From contig JACZXM010000049.1 of assembly GCA_022571615.1 (NCBI GenBank), positions 1 to 10,671 of the forward strand: a stretch of DNA of 10,671 nucleotides, given 5' to 3'. The first letter of the stretch is position 1; the number at the start of each line of letters is the position of its first letter. The stretch is from Acidobacteriota bacterium (GTDB lineage Bacteria; Acidobacteriota; UBA890; WLXD01). Both the position numbers and the translations under genes were made by a program. Below the pieces are notes generated by a model. It ran no database searches. It saw only the letters and a list, made by a program, of their open reading frames with translations, and was not told the origin of the DNA. Shown here piece after piece: positions 6,336 through 10,671 of this stretch.

Positions 6336-6835
6336 AAATCGAATCTTTCCGGCGTGTTCCAGGTCAGGAGTATGCCGACTGGTGGCACCAACGCTACGGC
6401 ACCCCGCCCGACCTGTTTGCCGCACTGGCCTTCTTTCAGCGCGGCCGCGCAACGGTGTGGGTCGCGGCGGCTTCGGTGCAGCTGCAAGGACTGCCGGTAG
6501 TCGATGGCGTCGGGATTCCTTTCGCCCGCATCGGCGGTCGGGTCTGGAAGCCGACATCGAGTGCCGCCATACAGTTCGGCGCGGCGGCGACGCGCAACTT
6601 GGTCGAGGTGACTTTGCACGAGGCCGAGCTGCTGGTGGGCCGATCGCCCGTGCTCTTGGACCGGCATGATCCTCGCCGGCAGTTGCCGATTTGCGGCTAC
6701 GTGCTGGCGCGGTTGCACGGGGTGCCAATCGGCTGCGTGCTGTGGCGGGGGACGCACATCGAATCGTGTGTTCCCAAGGCCAGGGCGGTCGCGGAGCTGG
6801 ATAGGGCACCGTCGTTGGATCGTTCGAGGCGATGA
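6332..6835 (+). CDS. Stand-alone PUA-like RNA-binding domain, RsmF C-terminus type
   Basis: 167 residues. Its ATG (6332-6334) overlaps the methyltransferase TGA in the arrangement ATGA, so the two should be translated together; the same frame is open far upstream, but only as an out-of-frame shadow of the methyltransferase. The middle of the protein (about residues 60-150) follows the PUA-like domain of RsmF methyltransferases: IPFARIG, K-P-T-S near 74, a hydrophobic strand then EAELLVG, CGYVLARLHGVPIGCVLW, and a late VPKARA where RsmF has a YPK-R motif. The natural reading is a protein that pairs with the methyltransferase to bind its RNA target, an RsmF split into two chains. The last 15 residues are polar and probably unstructured. 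Domain assignment is from pattern, not a profile search. It converges with the kinase gene, 35 bases away. Confidence 0.83.
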   Translation: MKIESFRRVPGQEYADWWHQRYGTPPDLFAALAFFQRGRATVWVAAASVQLQGLPVVDGVGIPFARIGGRVWKPTSSAAIQFGAAATRNLVEVTLHEAELLVGRSPVLLDRHDPRRQLPICGYVLARLHGVPIGCVLWRGTHIESCVPKARAVAELDRAPSLDRSRR

Positions 6836-6870
6836 AGACGCCTGGTGGAAGTGTTGCGATGCAAGCCCTG

Positions 6871-8223
6871 TTACACGTCCGCCAGGTTCAACGGCAGCCG
6901 CAGGCGCGCCCGGCACCCGCGCCCATCCTGGCGATTCTCCAGCGTCAGGCTACCGCCGTGCGCTTCGGCGATCTGCTGGCTGAGCACCAGGCCGATACCG
7001 GAGCCCTCGGGCTTGGTGGTGAAGAAGGGGACGAAGAGGTTCTGCGTCCTCGGCAGGCCCGGACCGTCGTCCTCAACTTCGACCTCGAGCAGCCTGGTGG
7101 CTCCGTTGGTCTTGTGCCATCGAACTCGGACCCCACCACCGGTATCCAGGGCGGCCTCCACGGCGTTGGCGAGGATATTGATCAGCAACTGGTCGAGCTG
7201 ATCGCCATCGGCCTGGATCTCGAGTGCCGGTCCGCGCTCGACTCGCACCGGGAGACGGTGCTCGAGCGCGACGACGCGATCGATCCATGTGCCCACCGTA
7301 ACCGGCGCTAGCTCTGGTGCCGGTAGCTGAGTGAGCCGCGCGTACGAGGACATAAACCGTCCCAGTCCTGCGGACCGATCCCCGATCACCCGCAGCCCGG
7401 TTCCCAGATCCTCGCGCCAATCGTGCGGTAGCGGCTGGCGTTTCACGAGCATTTGCATGCTGTCGGCGAGCGACTGGATGGGGGCGAGCGAGTTGTTGAT
7501 CTCGTGGCGCAGCACCTGCACCAGCCGCTTCCAAGCCAGCCGCTCCTCGTGGCGTAGGGTGCGCGTGAGATCAGACAACACGACCAACTGGTGCGGCCTG
7601 CCCCGCTGGCGGAAGGTGCCGCGACGCAGTTCCCATCGGCCGCCGCCACCAGGAAGGTTGAGGTCCAGAATCCGATTCCTCGCGCCACGCAGGCACTCCC
7701 GCAACCCCAGCTCTTCGGCGTTCTGGTTGATTAGCTCGGATTCGGGCTGCCCCAGCAGCCGTTCGGCACCACGATTCACCAGCTTGAGACGGTCGCGGCT
7801 ATCGAACGCCAATACGGCGACATCGATCTCCTCCATGACTGTTCCCAGCAAGGCGGTCGCTTCCACCGCGCCGAGCCGTTGCTGACGCAATGTCTCCCCC
7901 AGCTTGTTGATCTCGGCCATCGCCAGTCCGAGTGCCTCATCGGTGCGGGCCTCGCGTCCCCGGATCGAGAAATCTCCCTCGCGAAGGGCCGATAGCAGGT
8001 TCGATAGCGTTTGCAGCGGTCGGATGACCTGCTCGCGTAGCGCATAGGCGAATCCGGTCCAGCCAGTGACGATGAAGACGCTCAGCGTCCACTGCACTTT
8101 TGGCGTGTACTCGCCGCTCCAGAGCAGCCACAGCGCCACCGTCGAGCCCGGCAGACCGGCTGCGAGCGCCAACAGCAGAATGCGCCGGTCGAAACTCAGC
8201 CTGCGGGAGCGACCCAGGTTCAT
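6871..8223 (-). CDS. NtrY-like sensor histidine kinase (TM-HAMP-PAS-HisKA-HATPase)
   Basis: 450 residues. Two membrane helices (about 14-36 and 45-63) are joined by only some eight periplasmic residues, so there is no periplasmic sensor domain. A HAMP linker follows (about 64-115), then a PAS domain (about 120-225) that could sense a cytoplasmic signal. The phospho-acceptor box is LRHEINNSLAPIQS with H240, the form seen in NtrY-like kinases. The ATPase domain has the N box INILANAVEA (N353), the G1 box DDGPG (385-389), the F box FFTTK and the G2 box GSGIGL (407-412). All catalytic parts look intact. ATG at 8223 overlaps the stop of the sigma-54 activator in ATGA form, marking that activator as its partner. 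What the pair controls cannot be told from neighbours; none is an obvious target. Confidence 0.93.
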   Translation of the reverse strand: MNLGRSRRLSFDRRILLLALAAGLPGSTVALWLLWSGEYTPKVQWTLSVFIVTGWTGFAYALREQVIRPLQTLSNLLSALREGDFSIRGREARTDEALGLAMAEINKLGETLRQQRLGAVEATALLGTVMEEIDVAVLAFDSRDRLKLVNRGAERLLGQPESELINQNAEELGLRECLRGARNRILDLNLPGGGGRWELRRGTFRQRGRPHQLVVLSDLTRTLRHEERLAWKRLVQVLRHEINNSLAPIQSLADSMQMLVKRQPLPHDWREDLGTGLRVIGDRSAGLGRFMSSYARLTQLPAPELAPVTVGTWIDRVVALEHRLPVRVERGPALEIQADGDQLDQLLINILANAVEAALDTGGGVRVRWHKTNGATRLLEVEVEDDGPGLPRTQNLFVPFFTTKPEGSGIGLVLSQQIAEAHGGSLTLENRQDGRGCRARLRLPLNLADV

Positions 8224-9392
8224 AGACCGTAACGATTGAGACGTCGGTAAAGCGCACTGCGACTCAGCCCGAGGCTCTTGGCAGCGCGGCTGACGTTCCC
8301 ATCGTTACGTGCAAGGGCCGACTGGATCAAGGTGCGCTCGACCTCCTCCAGCGACATGTCCTCCATCCGCAGGGTCGGTTCGCGCTTGGTTTGGAAGCCC
8401 AGGTCCTCGCGGCGGATCTTGTTGCCGGCGGTCATCAGCACTGCACGCTCGAGCACGTGTTGGAGCTCTCTCACGTTGCCGGGCCACGGGTGCGCCAGCA
8501 GCGCCTGCATCGCGTCGCGCTCGAATCCGTCCATGTCGCGTCGATACTTGCGGGCCTGGTGGTTGAGAAAATGCGCCGCCAGCAACGGGATATCCTCGCG
8601 GCGATCACGCAGCGGAGGGAGGCGAATCTCGACCGTGTTGAGCCGGTACAGAAGATCCTCCCGGAAACTACCCGCCGCGACCTCCTTGGCCAGATCGACG
8701 TTGGTCGCCGACAGTACGCGGACGTCGACGCGCCGCACGCGCGAAGATCCGACCCGCTGCATCTCGCCGGTCTCGAGAACCCGCAGGAAGGCGGCTTGTT
8801 GCTGGATCGGGATGTTGGCGATCTCGTCGAGGAAAAGGGTGCCCTTGTCGGCGAGTTGGAAATATCCCACCCGATCGGTCCGGGCGTCGGTGAAGGACCC
8901 CTTCACGTGGCCGAACAGCTCGCTCTCGAACACGCCGCTGGAGATGGCGCCGACATCAACGGTCACCACCGGCTGGGAGGCGCGGAGCGACGCGGCATGG
9001 AGCCAGCGTGCGATCACCTCCTTGCCGGTGCCGTGCTCGCCGGTAATCAACACGTTGGCGTCCGAAGGCGCCACACGGCGCATGAGCTCGAGCGCGGGCT
9101 GCATGGCGCGGGATTCCGCGATCAGCTCGGGCAGCCCGTCACGCCGCAGCATGCGGTTCTCGTTCTCGAGCTGGCGGCTGCGTCTCAGGGCCCGGCCGAG
9201 CTCGACCTGGGTCCTGAGCGTGGCGATCAGCCGCGCGTTGTCCCAGGGCTTCTCGATGTAGTCGCGGGCCCCGTGGCGCATCGCCTCGACAGCGCCGTCG
9301 ACGCACCGCGCCACGGGTTTTTCCCGGAGAAATTTGCGACGTGCCGATATACAGCTCGTAGCGACCGCGACACGGGTGGTATGCGGGACCAT
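8220..9392 (-). CDS. Sigma-54-dependent activator with truncated receiver domain
   Basis: 390 residues as read from ATG 9392. The AAA+ domain is complete: Walker A GEHGTGKE (118-125), sigma-54 contact loop GSFTDA (165-170, instead of the usual GAFTGA), Walker B GTLFLDE (184-190), a sensor phrase SATNVD (228-233) and the arginine-rich LRDRRED. A Fis-type helix-turn-helix ends the protein (NVSRAAKSLGLSRSALYRRL, 366-385). At the N-terminus only the end of a receiver domain remains, from about residue 31 (VDGAVEAMRHGARDYIEKPW, with the conserved Lys at 48). The acidic pocket, phospho-acceptor Asp and Thr/Ser switch are absent, and residues 1-30 resemble no receiver. An in-frame stop at 9404 prevents extension. 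It overlaps the kinase gene by 4 bases. As it stands it could not be phosphorylated normally; whether the truncation is real or an assembly fault is open. Confidence 0.88.
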   Translation of the reverse strand: MVPHTTRVAVATSCISARRKFLREKPVARCVDGAVEAMRHGARDYIEKPWDNARLIATLRTQVELGRALRRSRQLENENRMLRRDGLPELIAESRAMQPALELMRRVAPSDANVLITGEHGTGKEVIARWLHAASLRASQPVVTVDVGAISSGVFESELFGHVKGSFTDARTDRVGYFQLADKGTLFLDEIANIPIQQQAAFLRVLETGEMQRVGSSRVRRVDVRVLSATNVDLAKEVAAGSFREDLLYRLNTVEIRLPPLRDRREDIPLLAAHFLNHQARKYRRDMDGFERDAMQALLAHPWPGNVRELQHVLERAVLMTAGNKIRREDLGFQTKREPTLRMEDMSLEEVERTLIQSALARNDGNVSRAAKSLGLSRSALYRRLNRYGL

Positions 9393-9523
9393 GTCCGGTG
9401 CTTAACTGATACGCCGCGCAGCGAACCAGCCCTCCGTCGGACAAATACACTGATGACAGCAATGCGCTTTGGTAGGGCTCGTGGCGATGGCCACGCGCAT
9501 TCCATTGAATCTCTCATTGCCCA
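9303..9523. other. Unassigned stretch at the receiver truncation point
   Basis: About 220 bases lie between the point where receiver homology stops (near 9302) and the end of the M48 gene. None of the three minus-strand frames I translated contains the missing receiver half, and I recognise no other protein in it. It is less GC-rich than the activator gene (57% in one counted 60-base line). A perfect 6-bp inverted repeat with a 4-base loop is at 9480-9495 (CGTGGC/GCCACG) but lacks a T run, so it is not a convincing terminator. No insertion-sequence ends or target duplications were seen. Any promoter for the activator-kinase pair would have to be here. Confidence 0.5.
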
Positions 9524-9524
9524 T
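9402..9524 (-). CDS. Possible small Cys-rich ORF coupled to the M48 gene
   Basis: An ATG overlaps the last base of the M48 stop codon (TAATG at 9526-9522) and opens a 40-codon frame ending at a TAA at 9404-9402. The product has a cluster HCCHQCIC at residues 21-28, which looks like a metal- or thiol-type motif but matches no family I know. The stop/start overlap and the purine-rich GAACAAGAGGGG just upstream could support translation. However, the frame is short, lies in the unassigned junction stretch, and such overlaps arise by chance. It may be nothing. Confidence 0.18.
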   Translation of the reverse strand: MGNERFNGMRVAIATSPTKAHCCHQCICPTEGWFAARRIS

Positions 9525-10671
9525 TACCCCTCTTGTTCACTAAGCAGGATGTCTTCGGCGCGGAGCGCGCCCGGCGAGCCCACAGGGAACCGCTTGAGCG
9601 CTCGCGCCGCGTGATGGCGGGCTTCAGAGCGACGGCCGAATAAAAGCGCGTGTTCTGCGCTCGCGACTGCCGAGAGACCGAGTTGGCCGTCGCGGCCTAG
9701 GGCAACGCTAAGTCGGTACCAGGCGTGCGGGTCTCCTGGGTCGGCGCGGACCGCGGCACGTAGGTGTTCGATTGCGCGTGAGTTCTCTGCCGGGTCGTTG
9801 GTCTCGATTTGCGATGCGGCGAGGCTAACTCGTAGCAGTGGCGCATCTGGTAACAAGCGCACCGCCGTCTCGTAGGGCCCGATCGCCTCGGCCACCCGGC
9901 CGTTTTCAAACAGCAACTGCCCCTTCAACGCGTGGAAGTAGGGATCGTCCGGGAGCTCGGCGATGAGACCGTCGATCAACTGCAGGGCTTTGCCCAAATC
10001 TAGTTTGCGGGAATGGGCGATAGCCCGGGCGAAGCGCGACGCCAGGCTTTCGTCGGATTCCTTGTACCGTCGTAAGGTGCGCGATATGGGATCCAGGAAG
10101 CCATGCAGCTTGGCTCGCATACGCCTGTGCATCGCCTCAAATTGGCGAGAGATGGGTCTGTCGGTATAGGGCGACTCGGATAGGTGCAGGCGCAGATAGG
10201 AAATGCGCTCGCGAGCCAGAGGATGGGTGCGTACATAACGGTCCTGGTGCTTGGGGGGCAGCAGCTCCTGATCTTCGAGCACCCCCAAGAACTCCACCAG
10301 CCCGCGTGCCGACTGACCCGTGCTGTCGAGTAATCTGACTGCCGCTTGGTCGGCCGTAGCCTCTTGCGTACGCAGGTAAGAATTAAGCAGGGGTCGAGTG
10401 ATCAGGCTGTTGCCGATCTTGTTCATTGCCTCGTGGGCGCGCGCTACGTGACCAGCTGCAATGTGGCCCGTTTCGTGGGCGATCACGCCGATGACCTGTC
10501 CGGCGTGCTCGCTCTTCATCAACAGGCCAGTGTTGATGAACAGATTCTGCCCGCCCGCCACGAAAGCGTTGAGCGATCTGTCATTGACAAGGAAAATTTT
10601 GATGTTTGAGGGTTCAAGGCCGGCTGCGCGAAATAGGGGGGCCGCATAGGCTTGGATCGTATTTTCGATTT
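9524..10671 (-). CDS. M48-family zinc metalloprotease with TPR repeats (BepA/YfgC-like, 5' end outside window)
   Basis: The frame is open from the right edge (10671) to a TAA at 9526-9524, giving 381 residues; the N-terminus, where a signal peptide would be expected, lies outside. An internal GTG at 10559-10561 is not the start, because family sequence (NDRSLNAFVAGGQN) runs across it. The zinc site is HETGH (10463-10477), followed by IAAGHVAR; the third ligand is the Glu of QEATAD (codon at 10361-10363), and THPLARERI matches the family. The C-terminal half holds TPR-like helices (DDPYFHALKGQLLFENGRVA and similar), as in the periplasmic protease/chaperone BepA, which handles outer-membrane protein assembly. 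The wording throughout is closest to alphaproteobacterial M48/TPR proteins as I know them. GC is lower than in the rest of the window (43-55% in three counted lines). Confidence 0.93.
   Translation of the reverse strand, partial: IENTIQAYAAPLFRAAGLEPSNIKIFLVNDRSLNAFVAGGQNLFINTGLLMKSEHAGQVIGVIAHETGHIAAGHVARAHEAMNKIGNSLITRPLLNSYLRTQEATADQAAVRLLDSTGQSARGLVEFLGVLEDQELLPPKHQDRYVRTHPLARERISYLRLHLSESPYTDRPISRQFEAMHRRMRAKLHGFLDPISRTLRRYKESDESLASRFARAIAHSRKLDLGKALQLIDGLIAELPDDPYFHALKGQLLFENGRVAEAIGPYETAVRLLPDAPLLRVSLAASQIETNDPAENSRAIEHLRAAVRADPGDPHAWYRLSVALGRDGQLGLSAVASAEHALLFGRRSEARHHAARALKRFPVGSPGALRAEDILLSEQEG

Noticed and set aside
9480..9495. Inverted repeat CGTGGC-GATG-GCCACG as a terminator of the M48 gene
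   Set aside because: The stem is 6 bp with no following T run on either strand; it may be chance in GC-rich DNA.
8278..9614. Two long plus-strand frames (327 and 407 residues) opposite the sigma-54 activator
   Set aside because: They are antisense shadows of a gene with intact AAA+ and DNA-binding motifs; their composition is typical of GC-bias frames.
1..10671. Sigma-54 promoters (TGGCAC-N5-TTGC) that the activator could use
   Set aside because: TGGCAC occurs several times, for example near 1501, 6385 and 6091, but always inside coding sequence and without TTGC at the right spacing.

Overview
The window is a gene-dense, high-GC (spot counts of 63-67% in most of it) stretch of a Gram-negative bacterial chromosome. 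Envelope features support Gram-negative: an exported M28 enzyme, a BepA/YfgC-type M48 protease and a NtrY-like kinase paired with a sigma-54 activator. I cannot name the phylum. The gene mix would suit a proteobacterium or a related high-GC lineage (Desulfobacterota/Binatota/Acidobacteriota-like). The right-hand 1.4 kb looks different, with lower GC and an M48 protein of alphaproteobacterial type.

Layout. The left edge (1-537, minus) holds the N-terminal part of a YheT-family alpha/beta hydrolase. It diverges from an exported M28 protein with the active-site layout of glutaminyl cyclases (668-1615, plus), which ends directly against the tail of a five-gene minus-strand operon (4441 to 1616). 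That operon reads: unrecognised helical protein, queC, queE, queD, queF. Adjacent genes overlap or lie within 5 bases of each other. Together QueD, QueE, QueC and QueF convert 7,8-dihydroneopterin triphosphate to preQ1, the queuosine precursor; only the GTP cyclohydrolase step is absent from the window.

Diverging from the operon is a small protein made only of a tyrosine-recombinase catalytic fold, with nearly all catalytic residues lost (4569-5105). Next come an RsmF/NOP2/Sun-type RNA m5C methyltransferase (5313-6335) and, overlapping it by 4 bases, a separate gene for the PUA-like RNA-binding domain usually fused to its C-terminus (6332-6835). Converging on these is a two-component pair: a sigma-54 activator (8220-9392, minus) overlapping by 4 bases a NtrY-like sensor kinase (6871-8223, minus).

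The most notable anomaly is at about 9300. The activator's receiver domain is cut off there: its first two thirds, including the phospho-acceptor Asp, are absent and replaced by about 220 bases of unrelated sequence, after which the different-looking M48/TPR protease gene runs off the right edge. This is either a rearrangement or transfer junction, or an assembly artefact. I found no RNA genes, CRISPR arrays, insertion sequences or preQ1 riboswitch, and no convincing wholly new system.
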